Assembly: GCF_000003815.2 (NCBI RefSeq)
Contig: NC_049979.1
Coordinates: 14,929,459-14,993,458 of the forward strand
Source of the DNA: Branchiostoma floridae
Taxonomy: Eukaryota > Chordata > Leptocardii > Amphioxiformes > Branchiostomatidae
Length of the DNA stretch: 64,000 nucleotides
Direction: 5' to 3'
Position numbers and translations under genes: made by a program. Below, piece after piece: positions 1 to 11,200 of this stretch; position 1 is the first letter of the stretch; the number at the start of each line of letters is the position of its first letter. Under the pieces are notes generated by a model. It was not told where the DNA came from, did not search any database, and worked only from the letters and a program-made list of their open reading frames with translations.

Positions 1-285
1 AAATAGCTGAGGTCTATTACCAAGGGCTAACCTGTGATTTGGAAAGGATAGATTTTTGTACCCTTTGGTGAATCCCTTGTTTGTTGGCTTTTAATCTGTG
101 ACTTCCAATTACAACATGGAAGGCCCAAATGGTGCATGCTACTTTAGTGCCATCCCTTTTGGAGGCTAACTTAATATAAAGCTGACGTGTACCCTTCTTC
201 AGCCAGGTGTGATTAAACCTACAAAGAAGAATCTCAGCCTAAAGTTACTCAACAACAAGCATACAAAGTTATCTTTGTTACTCAC
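1..285 (-). other. BTBD9: BTBD9 intron 3 (partial)
   Basis: Intron downstream of BTBD9 coding exon 3. No other feature seen. Confidence 0.8.
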
Positions 286-556
286 TGAGAAAGCCCCTGT
301 AGTTGAGATCCATGTCGCGGCTCTCTGACCGGGTTTTGATGGCGTCCAGAATGTTGTCTGGTTCCACCAGGTTGGTGGGACGAACCACGTTCAGCAGCTC
401 TGCCAGGCTCATCAGCGGGAGGCGGATGGACTTGACAATATGCCGCACGTCCTCATTTTTATTTGGCTCTTCTTCGGACCAGCGAAGAGTGGCGGCAAAG
501 ATGTCTTTCTCCGGAGCGCAGAAGGAATCTCTACTTATAATCTCCTTCAAGGCATC
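286..556 (-). CDS. BTBD9: BTBD9 coding exon 3 (BACK domain)
   Basis: Starts after CTCCTCAG with DALKEIISRD and ends after GFLS plus one base before GTGAGT (plus 280-285). Contains the BACK core APEKDIFAATLRW and the highly conserved SESRDMDLNYRG. The next exon is outside the window. Confidence 0.93.
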
Positions 557-1814
557 CTGAGGAGAGAACAATTCAGATTGTACATTGACATAATGCTTCT
601 ACTGGTGCTAACTTTATCTTGACTTCCCAATCTACCCTAGCTTTCATTTTTCCAAGTATTTTTTGACTGAAGTACTACATGCTTGTTTTGATCTGAAATT
701 TTGTACTACTACTATTGCACATAGGATAATCCCATCCCTACTTGCTATTTAGATTCATGTAGTATGATGTACGTTATTCTGTTGTTTGCCCCAGAAAAAA
801 TTTATACATCTTATTGGCCTGTATGTCGTGATGCATAACTGCAATAAAATTCAAAACAAGAACCTATCAAAAATAGTTGATAAAGATTTACATTGAAATG
901 TGTATGTCCTTAATTTTTCTTTCCACAAAAACACATATAGAAGGCAGGACAATGAGTACAGATGAGAACTTACATGTGAGAGAGTGAGGAAGCCGTCGCT
1001 GTTCAGCACCTCCAGCGCGTTCTTATCCATGAACTCACAACAAGTGTGGCAAAGGGACAGTAGGGAGTAGAGTGTGGCCACGTCGTACACCATGCACACA
1101 TTACGGATGTTCAGGATGGCGCGGAGGTAGTCTGAGACGGAGGCCTCCAGCTCAAGGAAGCCGTACTTGTGTGCGAGACCGAGGACGTCCAAGATGTTAT
1201 CTTCCTTCAGATCTGCCAGGTTGATTTTGCCAGTGTAGATGTATCTCAGCAGGGCCTGGAAGGCGATGGCAGATGTCTCGGGGAGGGGGATCTCACCAGT
1301 ACCTGGCTTTGACTCTCTCATGCCCCCAAACAACAGCGCTCTGGGAGGGAATGGGGAGGAAATGGAGCACAACATCACCAAAAATCATAAAATCACAACA
1401 TTCATAATTTTGTATAGTTAGCAAAAAAATGACACTTTTGAAATGGAAAACATCAATCTCCCCACACAAATCCATACATACTGTACATTTGACTATCGTT
1501 TTTTTTTCAACCAACTAATACATGTACAACCGAATAACCGAACAACCCAATAACTGGGGCTAAACGCTTGACAGACGTAATAAATGTCATCAAAAGAAAA
1601 CAAGAAAAGCTAAACCAGGGTATTACCTGAAGTATTCACACCTGGCAGCCAGAATGATCCGATGTGCCGGGAACTTCTTGTCCTCCACAAGGAACGTCAC
1701 ATCACTGTACTCATCATTCAGAAACAGTGCACCGATGTGTTCTGACAGCACATGGGTATGTTCCACTTCCCCCACGGGGGTGTGCACATGTAGCTGGTTG
1801 TGGTTGTCAGACAT
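286..1814 (-). CDS. BTBD9: BTBD9, 5' part of gene (three coding exons; continues beyond left edge)
   Basis: Minus-strand gene. Coding exons are 1627-1814, 974-1340 and 286-556, with frames joining cleanly (phases 2, 0, 1). The product reads as BTBD9: an N-terminal BTB/POZ domain (about residues 25-130, with DVTFLVEDKKFPAHR and LLRYIYTG) followed by the start of the BACK domain (APEKDIFAATLRW, RLPLMSLAELLNVVRP, SESRDMDLNYRG). The family continues with two discoidin-like (F5/8 C) domains, which must lie left of position 1. BTBD9 proteins are thought to be Cullin-3 adaptors; the human gene is linked to restless legs syndrome. The start is the ATG at 1812-1814, which matches the family N-terminus. 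Identification is firm; function is by family. Confidence 0.93.
557..973 (-). other. BTBD9: BTBD9 intron 2
   Basis: 417-base intron, GT-AG on the minus strand. Nothing else recognised. Confidence 0.85.
974..1340 (-). CDS. BTBD9: BTBD9 coding exon 2 (rest of BTB, start of BACK)
   Basis: Starts after a CCCTCCCAG acceptor and completes the Arg codon (R|ALLFGGMRESK). Ends at LTLSH before GTAAGT (plus 968-973). Contains the BTB C-terminal helices (LLRYIYTG, LAHKYGFLELE) and the linker to BACK. The 367-base length keeps frame with both neighbours. Confidence 0.93.
1627..1814 (-). CDS. BTBD9: BTBD9 coding exon 1 (start of BTB domain)
   Basis: Encodes the first 62 residues, from MSDNHNQLHVHT to AARCEYF plus two bases of an Arg codon. 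The donor on the minus strand is CAG|GTAATA (plus 1621-1626). It contains the first strand and helix of the BTB fold. No good acceptor is seen immediately upstream of the ATG, so the exon probably extends into 5' UTR. Confidence 0.92.
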
Positions 1815-2483
1815 TGCGCAGTAACAATGCCTTTCTCCTCACGACTTTAAGCTTCTTATGACTCCCATTGCACACATGAACCTTCAAACACAAAACAATA
1901 TACTATTAGATATTCAATTGGTCAACTTAATGGCAATCTTGCTTTTGATCAACTCTGAATTTGCATCTGAACTGCCTAAACAAGAAAGCTTCAGATGGTG
2001 CAAGTCACCTGTGCAGTACTCTGTTGTGAGTACAAATTGTGTTTTAAGTTGGAATCCAAGCAAAATCAACTATGCTTATTGCTAAAAATTGGGGTCCCTC
2101 CCTGTGTGAATGGACAAAACCAGTTTGGTTGTATGTACAAAACTGTCTTGAGGCAGTTTACCAGTGATGCGAAACAAAACGAGATGCTTCCGGTCCAACT
2201 TTCCTTTAAACTGTACAGGATTCCGATTTACCAATGACCATGTGTCCAACGCCAGACTTTGTGATTCAGAGACAGGATTACTAATGACTTGATCTAGACA
2301 ACTATGTCCTACTGTCTGGCAAGGTAGGAAACCAAGTAACCAGACAGGTGTTTAAGTGGTCAAAATAATTACACAACTCTGTCACAGGCTGCAGTAAAAA
2401 TAGGTGTGTCACAGGATGGATTTTAAGCAGGGGTGAATGTGTATACATTGAAAAAAAATGTGCTGGACCTTTTCCTGGCACTC

Positions 2484-2535
2484 AGGATACTGTAAATGGT
2501 CGCTTGACCGCAAACTCAAAACCACTGCGAAAAGT
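2484..2535. repeat. Fragment of dispersed inverted-repeat element
   Basis: The block GATACTGTAAATGG followed by ACCGCAAACTCAAAACCACTG closely matches the element near 7473-7530 (TACTGTAAATGC, then ACCGCAAACTTAAAACCACTG). Two copies about 5 kb apart indicate a dispersed MITE-like family. No second terminal repeat is seen here. Confidence 0.5.
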
Positions 2536-3455
2536 TCCCTTCTGTCTTCTGCTCATGCTACCTATGGCACCCCCTTCTTGTACATGTGCGTACAATACAT
2601 CTGTCATGGTGTCTTGTAGATTTTCTGGAAGTGCCATTTGTAACTCATCCGAAATCTGTTGCTGTTTCTCCTGCTGTTTGGACACATTTGAGATAATGTT
2701 CACGCCACAAAAGCGCCACCTACATTGGCTACATATAGCGGTGAGAAGCAGAACTCCAGTCAGAAGCTCTGAGGAAGGTGTCTGATAGACACAGAAACGT
2801 AAGCAAGTTTACTTTTGCTTGTGTACAAGAATTCTCCTATATCCTATCTTTCATGGTACTATGATAACTTAGTACTTGCCATGGTAAAGACATACAAACA
2901 CGTACAATTATGTTGAGTACTGAGTAGTATAATAAATTTTATCTATTTGGGCATGTGACACAAGTCATGGTAATGTTATTGGTTCACGAACAAGTATCAA
3001 ACTTAAAACGCCAGGGAGGTCTTAAATTTTCTCTAACATGTCAGAGAACATAATTACATACCTTGTCTGCCCAGTCTAGGGGACCCAATGCTTATTCATG
3101 TGGAGTTTGAACTCAGTTGACCCCGCGTCATGTCAACACAACACCTTATTTGATTTTGTTACGGTGGGTAAGCTGTAAAAACCGTCTTACAGGTCAACTT
3201 GAACCATACATTTTTGTGGAGGTAATTAAACACCCACTCAAACCGGACGGCTGTCTGGCAAACGTCGTTTCATCATCAGTCGTCCAATATAGCGGTGGCC
3301 AAAGATGGAAGCAATTCTAGGAAATTCGCCAGTCAATATCGACGAATATGGCGATGAAGATCCAAGGAGGAGGGGCGGGGAAATTTTCGTTTTACAGAAA
3401 TTATAACAAGATTAGAGCAATATATACAGTACAAAGTGGTTCACAAGTCACTCAC

Positions 3456-3560
3456 CTAGGATCTAGGGTCTTGACGAAGTGAGATCGGCCGAAGAAATTC
3501 GAAGTTTAGGCCATTTTGTGCACACTTGTCATACTACGCCTCTTCCTGTTTCTCAGCTGA
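3456..3560 (-). promoter_or_regulatory. Possible BTBD9 noncoding first exon and promoter
   Basis: On the minus strand a consensus donor CCTAG|GTGAGT lies at plus 3450-3455, followed upstream by about 100 bases richer in CpG (TCGGCCGATCTC). A 5' UTR exon here spliced to the BTBD9 ATG exon would explain the 1.6 kb without coding sequence. A GC-box-like AGGGGCGGGG is on the plus strand near 3370. The exon end at 3560 is only a guess. Inferred; RNA evidence would decide. Confidence 0.35.
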
Positions 3561-4959
3561 ACCTCAGCACACACTGAAACTACAAAATCTACCTCCGCCA
3601 CATGTTTTACAGTATTTGTAACGAAAAAATAAATCAAGTCGAAGACTAACTACATATGTAATATGAAAAAGACTATTCTTATAACAATACATGCATGTAG
3701 TTTTTGTTTTATGATAATATATTGTTATTGAAACTAAATAAAAGAGTTTACTGTATAATAACATCAGTAAGATACATCCGCTCATGACCTTTGACTTAGT
3801 AGAAAGTAGTTACGGATGTCATGTTTCGCAAGGTGGAGTGTGGTGTATGGTGTCTGTCTGTGTCAACCCTCTTGACAAGCTTGATTACTTTGAAATAGAA
3901 GTACATTAAAATACCACAACATCAATTATCATAGTTGCCCTTGTTCAAACGTTGCCAACTAACCTAACGTTGCTAACGTTACGCCACCTAGCGATATGTT
4001 GTAGAGTATGCAAGATCATTTGAAGTTTACCGAATTGCATATTGGAAACAACGCATCGTTCAGCAAGCGAAAAGCAAGTCTAACCTCCTTGCAAAAAGCT
4101 AAGCCAGTGAAATTTTGCTGAAGATTCAATATCAAAATACCGTAGCTAATTTTCAAATATTCTGTGAACTTACAGCAACGTAAAAAGTAACGTGTTTTAA
4201 TAATGCCGTATAATATCTTTAAAATTTGCATTTTACATCGAGAAATGTTGTAAGATATTGAAAAAATGAATAAATGAAAAAAGATTCGAAAAATCGTTTT
4301 GTAGATACAACGAAATTACTGAATTCCGTCCCGTCTATGTATTTATCTCGTTACGAAAGTAAAATTATTATTTGCTAACTTCCCTACGTTTAACGTTATA
4401 ACGTTACATGAATGTATCTGAAAACAAGTCACGGATATACGAATTACTTTTTCTCATTTTTTGTCGTCATCGTTACACTGCAAAATACAGACCAGCTGAG
4501 ACCAAAAACAAGAAAAGGAAACGTGGGCGATATTTTACTTACGTCAGTTAAATTCTTGACAAAGGCTGGGATGGAACCCCTGTTGCTAAAAACATGGTTT
4601 ATATGGACCAAATTCAAGGCCAACTATCAACTTGGAGGCGTTTTCGGTGACAAATACTTTTCGAGGCATCTAGTTAAGGACCTGCAACTGACAGAAGTAT
4701 ACAAGCGGACGTGACCTATTTCATAGTTGAAGGTCACCACTGTGATTCAGAAGATAGCGCTACAACTGGCTAATTGTTGTTCCCAGACCTTTAGTAGACA
4801 GATAATGGGTATTTCCTGTCGAATCTCAGTTGCTGCCGTCAACGGGCAACAAAAATGACAATATCCTGGGCATCCTCAACGTCAATGCAGAGGCGGTCGC
4901 ACATCCCTGCCAATCCTCTTCCCTTCAACACCCTGTTCACCTGTCAATCTTATTTAGTG

Positions 4960-5075
4960 ACGGACCAATCAGGACGCGGGCCGGGGTTTATCAAACCACG
5001 CGTTCTTCGCCACATCCGTTCAAGTTGCCACAGTTTGGGGAGAGCTCCACAACAGACCTCGGCAGCGTTGCAACA
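4960..5075 (+). promoter_or_regulatory. Nidogen promoter / 5' UTR
   Basis: Just upstream of the nidogen ATG is a CCAAT box in NF-Y context (ACCAATCAGG, CCAAT at 4965-4969), then a CpG-containing stretch (GACGCGGGCCGGGG, CCACGCGTTCTTCGCC). No TATA box at a convincing distance. The transcription start is not determinable from sequence alone. Confidence 0.45.
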
Positions 5076-5273
5076 ATGTCACCGCTCGTTCTCTGGTCCT
5101 TCTTGTTAGGACTTTTAGTTCCCCTGACTTTCGGACTGACAAGAACTGATTTTTACCCGTATGGCGTGGAGTATGGAGACTCTGAGCTGCGCAAGGGCGA
5201 TGAAGTGAGCAGTGACCCCATCCCTCTCTTCTCCCCCGTCTACTTCTACGGAACACGCTACCAGTCCCTTTTT
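5076..5273 (+). CDS. nid: Nidogen exon 1: signal peptide and start of NIDO
   Basis: 66 codons. The ATG at 5076 opens a hydrophobic signal peptide ([17 protein letters not shown]) followed at about residue 21 by [10 protein letters not shown], the typical mature N-terminus of nidogens. It is preferred over in-frame upstream sequence because the signal peptide starts here. Donor TTT|GTAAGT, phase 0. Confidence 0.92.
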
Positions 5274-8200
5274 GTAAGTATCTGGAATATCTAAACTTGC
5301 AAACTTATCTCTGGCAATTATTATCGTGTATAATTTCCATGAGTTGTGACTCTGAAGTGCTGTTTACCTGAACTGAGTTTCAAGCTATTTTCCAAGAACC
5401 ATTTTGCCGGGGCGCTTGCATCAGGCTCCTTCGTCTTGTAGCGCTGCGCTGCAAGGTTTCCTCCACGCCAGGGCTTTTCCGGGCCGAGTCGTTTGTTTGT
5501 CTAGGCCGCAGAAGCCGGGCAAATGTCTGTGGGGTGACCCTGTGCCTTGCGTAAATAGTTTGTCTCGATTGCTATCAACATGTTAGGAGCCCTGTCCTGA
5601 TCCCACCCAGCTGCTAGACCACAGAAGACAAACATTTCCCAAACTCTTGAGTTTAGAAGCTCGTTTGTTGCGGCGTATTTGATCTCAATTCTTGAAGTCA
5701 GATGATTTGCATCCCAGTTCCCCAGCTTGTTTTCTCCCCGTCCCCCTTCACAGCTATGTGTGAATCAATCTGTCTTCTATTTTACGGATTTGCATTTTCG
5801 CTCCTTGAGTTCACGTTTCACCGCCAGACGTCCGAAAAGTGGCGCAGAAATTTCTTCCGTCAGGCGACTCCTCAGAAGTTTGCCGAAGTATTTTCGACGT
5901 CATTGTTCTGTTCTTTGATTTAGATACAGCTTCTTGTTTGCCCGAAAGAGGTTAAAACTTACTCGTTTGCACCTTTGTTTCTGGCTTCATCCTTTCCACA
6001 AACTCCACCAGGACCGAAGCAACACACATTATGGACCCAGATGCCAGTACATATGTATGCCAGCATGTAGCTTATTTAAAAGGCGATAAACTTTTGGCGT
6101 ATACAAAGTCAGGCCTGAGGCCAGACCCTTGGTTTAGGTTTCCTCAGTCCTACGGCAAATTATGCGCATTGTGTCAAATCAAATCGGTCAGTTTCTGGAA
6201 AAAAAAGGGATACCAGACTGGAAGAGAGTTGAGCTTACTTGTAGTTGTAAAGCATGTTAGGACATATAAATAGAGACTTCATCATGAAGTTCATGAATCA
6301 TGTTATCAAATCAATAGCCTCAACGTAATTGCAATCTGCAGTGAGAGCATGATCATGATGAAAATGGCCTGTTGTGTGATGGGAAGCACAGGCTTGCTTG
6401 TGTGGAATGGTCCTGTTGACAGGAACTGTATCCTGTGCTGAACACCAGAGAGATTTTTTTAACCTCCTTGGTCAGACCCAAATTAGATGTTTGCAGATAG
6501 TGTAAACTCCATTTTGACTATCTGCTTGATGGTTGTTGAATATTGATCCTTCCTTCATTTCTGGAACATCCCTTGTGCTTGAGGGCTGTGGAAATGGCTG
6601 TGGTCTCCAGTTTAGACATCAGGGGATGTGGTTAGGCCCTGCTGCTTATCAAACAGGACTTCCCTTTCCTCAGCTAACTCCTCCCCTAAAAGTCCCTGAT
6701 TCTGCGTACCTTCTACACCAGGGCAGGTTCTGTGGTTAGCTGACTTTTCATTGTTGTTGGCTCTTGACTGATTATTCGCAAAGTTTTGATAGGCTGAGGT
6801 ACTGTGGTCTGTGCTAGTACAAATGTATTGGCATGCTGGGAGTTTCGAACACCTGTCCTAAAAAAATAAACAGAAAATCAGAAAACACAATACAGTCAGG
6901 AGTGGCAAGAACTTGAAGAAGACTTGGGAAGTGGCAATATCAATTCAGCCATGGAGCCCATGGATCATGTACTCTAGATACTGCATTATACATTTTTGAC
7001 AAAAACTTCCTCAAAATGTGGGGTGATGATGATGTACTCTATTCTAGAGTCACCTTGTTTGAGGGGTTAGCCCAAAGCCTTTGTCAGATTTGTGTTCAGA
7101 AGTTCAGACACCCTATTCCATCCTAGAAGTTTCCCCATGGATTTTGCATTCCAAGCAGTTGTGTCTCTCCCTCTGCTTTATCCCCACATGGTTTGGGGGT
7201 ACTTCCAGGGTTGTTGCAAATGAGCTACAGGTCTCCCCCACATGTTTCCCTGTCAGTTTTGCCATCTGGTAAACTCCCAAATTAGTGAAGAAGTACCCTG
7301 GAACCAGACTGAACCCAGGGGCGACAGGCAGTTTCTTGGGTGGCTCTGTGCAGTCTTCAAATGCAGTCTTCTCACTGATACTATGAGTATGAGGTTTAGC
7401 CGGCCTGAGCAGTTTTGCCAGCTAAAACCACCTTTAGAACGAAAAATTTGCCATTTTAATTTGAGATTGCAATACTGTAAATGCAGAAACTTTTGCTCTC
7501 ATGTGGCTGCTGAACCGCAAACTTAAAACCACTGCAAATATTCATAATACAGTACGCGACTAAAGTACAGTACTGTAAATAAGTTTGCGGGATGGCGCTG
7601 CCACGAATTTAAAATCACCGTGAACTGTCAATTTTCCTACTGCCGTGAAATTAAAAACCCACTAACTTAAATGCATTTACAAATTACAGTATGCTACTAT
7701 TGTAGAGCAAGAGGGAATAAGCACACCACATACGTTTTACATAATTATATAGAACTGAAAACTGCAGAGAAGCCTGAAATCCCTGCTAGTACTACTGGCT
7801 AGTTTGAACTTTGTCCTTCATGGTCATTCCATAGGAATCAAACTAGAGACTGGCAGGAAGAGGAAGGATTGTTTTTAGTTGATAATATGTGATGCAGGAA
7901 GCTAAGTTGACCAGCTGTTTAACTACAATTGCGTGAATAGTGTCCGTATAATCTGTATTGCATGATACAAAATTTGGGAAAGTTTTCTATATGTAAAAGT
8001 ACTACAACTATTTTGTGTTGAATTGCACCCATCACTTTGAGTGCATTTTATCACGAATGACGATATTAGTTTACTGATAAATTCAAATACTAGTATGTAA
8101 CAGGTCTATTGTTTAACAGGTTTTATCTGCTCAAATATTTTTAAAAGTGATTGATACCATTCCAGATAAGCTATATTTTGTCCTGTTGAAGATGATCATT

Positions 8201-11200
8201 GATATAAGGAGTGTGAAATTGATTTATGTATTTATGTCATTATGATAGGCAAGAGACATTAGCAAGTCCCTCAGGGCTCATTGAGTAGCTTTACATAGAT
8301 CTACTTGATTGTTCTTACTTTTTCTTGAAAGTTCAAATCATCACTTCGAATTCCAACTTACTTTTCTCAGTTTTACTAAGTTTTACAAGATATTTGGGGC
8401 GGGACTCAACCGCTCTGGGTTTTCATTTTCCTTATCTGGACTCCCTTAGGAGAAAGCACTCTGGGTTTGTATCCTGGTTTCCTTTGGCATGTAGAATGTG
8501 TTTGTGTAGAATTCTCAGTGGTGGTATCTCAATTCTGCAAAAACAATCAGCCTTTCAGAGACATTTGTCCTGCAATCAGAGAACATGTGGTTTGATAAAT
8601 GGGAGGTCTGGGTGTGTCCCTCTCCCAGGAGCTCATCAATAGATTAAGATCAGAAAATGGGGTATTTGGGTAATTTAATGGCATCTCTTTGAAGGTATTG
8701 GGGTAAAAGATACTGGGATGCTTGTTCATGATTCCAGGCCTTCATAACACCTTGCTTCTCATGTCTCTACTACATCTCTTGTCTCTAAAAGTCTTATTAG
8801 AAAAAAAAAACATGCATCATGATGCTTTGTATCAAAATCAGATATCATTACCAATGTCAATCCCACCATTACATGTATAAAATGATCTCCCAGAAGTTGT
8901 AGACTATGATGTACTAATGTACTTTAATATATTAGACTACAGGACCGAAAAGGAGAAAGAGACCCAAAGAAATTCCATTCCTGGTCACTGGCCAAATTTG
9001 TAAGCCAGCTGAATGAATCAGAAACAGATGTACAAGTCAGGTGGAAGAGTATCCTGTGTCAAAAACATGGATTCTTCAGTCTTACAAGTCATAAACCCAC
9101 TGTTGTAGTTTGTTTTAGTAGAATGGCGGTATAGTACTTCACTGGCTGTTGAAAGGAAGTATTTTCAACAGGAAATGAAGTTTGTTCGAAAAGGTGAGCG
9201 GATGTTGTGTAATTGATAGATGCTTTCCATACAGAAAGGCAGGTCCAGACAAAAGTCTAACAATAGGCAGGGGTTCTCAGGTCATCTCACCTTCCCTTCT
9301 TAAGTTTGTCTGTCAAAACACCTCCTGACTTGTTTGAAAAACCACAAAATTACCTTGCTGGAGGAGATATGCCCAGTGCAACTGTGCAAGGGTATGATGT
9401 AATCAGCCCAGTACAGTTTCACATACACTGTGTACCAAGGTAGTAAAACTCGAAGACCCAGTTTGCGCTGAAAATCTGTCCGGTTCAATCATCAAATCGC
9501 TTCAGAATGTCTGAAAGAAAAGTGATGACATGAAAGTGGGGTTTGTTGAAAGTATACAGTCTTGTGACAAATGTGCTTTGTACTTGTTTGTTTATAATCT
9601 TGTTCTACAGAAGTCTGTAAACAGTAGGTTTAACATCAGGGTCACAGCCACGCTTGTTACAAGAAACGTTGTTTGTGTTCATGTACACTGTCTCACTGAT
9701 GGCTGCCATGGCAGTTTGCCAGAGGGTTAAGGATGAATCCTAAACAGTTGTTGCAAGTATGCCAGCAGTTCATTTGAAATGCCCTTGAATGTGCTTGTCC
9801 TGGTAAGAATGGATATAAACATGTTTTTCAACTCTAACACATTGTGTAAATCTATTGTAGTGCTCAAGTTGTTCACCTGATCAGGTACTATGACACTTTA
9901 TTTGTATAACATGCAGAAGCACAAAGATGACTATACTCAAGATAATGAAATGGTGTCCTGTCTCCAAATGTTGACTTTTCTTCCCTCAACTCAAACACAT
10001 TCCCCATTGATTAGTTTATGTAGCACTCAAGAGCTTTCAAGATAGATACAATGTCTTTTTCTGCACCAGTCTACTAGTCTCTACCAGACTCCCCCTTGGC
10101 CAAGTAAAAGGAGTGAACTGATCGGCAGGCAGAAAGACTATGGTAGCTAATTTGTACCACTTTTGGCCAAACTCTTCTCTTCTTCATTCAGCTGACACTC
10201 TGCTTTTAGTTTGAGACTAACAACAGCGGCCCTGGAGTTTTGGTCTGTTGAAAAAAAGCAGATGACTTGTGAGTTTTGACCTTCAAGGGCTAGAACTCCC
10301 ATACCTATTTATTGACATACATAAACATTATACTCGCTAAATTATTTTGTCATACAGGAGGAAACTTGCTGCCTAGTTGCTGGACATATGACAACAGCGT
10401 GCAACATAGTTTTATGTCCATGATTGTTGGGCCTTTCGTTGCTTCGTTTACATCAGCCCGCACTGTTGTACACTGGGCATATCTTACGATGATAACCCAT
10501 CATATGGCATCTCTGGGGTAGAGGTATGATGGGACATAAAATGCCCATCGTATGACACTGCAAGCCGATTTGCAAGCAGCAATAAGATGTGTTGTTGTAC
10601 GTTCAGCAATTTTACCATAATTCGGGCGGCTCAGGCCTATGCGCCTGCTTTCTCAGCCACTCCATGCAGCCTGGGGAGTTGGATACCGTCCAATGATCTG
10701 ACTCTGAGCTGCCCTTCTGTTCCCCTCAGGGAGACTTGGGGTTCCTCATGGAGCCTTGAGGTGAGAGGAAACGGGCCAGCTGGATGACCTTCAGATGGCA
10801 TTAGAATTGAATTCGGTCTTTCCTTTAATTCAATAAAATTTGTCATTAAACTGCTTTTTTGAAAAGTCTTGTTACGTCTTGAGATTTATTAATTTTATTC
10901 AACTTTGCTTATTGGGAATGACAGAACAGCTTAATTTTATAATTTTATGAAAGCCAGAATGCACTACTGTCATACGTTTCTCCTAGACACATTGTGGTCC
11001 AGTCTCGTACAACAATTCAACAAAAAAGTTACTCAGCGTCTCAGCCTTATGTACCTTTTCTGATTTTGCTATACCCTAAGTCAGTGGGGTTATCAGGAAT
11101 CAGGGTGGTGCTTGGCTTGGCGGATATCCTTCCATAGCCCTGGAATATTTACAGACTAGTCCAAGGTCTCCATACAGACACATCTGGTGCATGTTAACAT

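Larger units (their letters stand above)
1815..5075. other. Divergent region between BTBD9 and nidogen
   Basis: No coding gene recognised. It contains a repeat fragment at about 2484-2535, the possible BTBD9 first exon near 3456-3560, an AT-rich stretch at about 3580-4420, and the nidogen promoter near 4900-5075. The short ORFs here resemble nothing I know. Confidence 0.6.

Noticed and set aside
5404-5923. Several short open frames just inside intron 1
   Set aside because: No family resemblance; the exon 1 donor and exon 2 acceptor join perfectly without them.
10387-10570. Possible second inverted-repeat element in intron 1 (TTTTATGTCC facing GGACATAAAA)
   Set aside because: Only about ten paired bases and no target duplication, so support is too weak to annotate.
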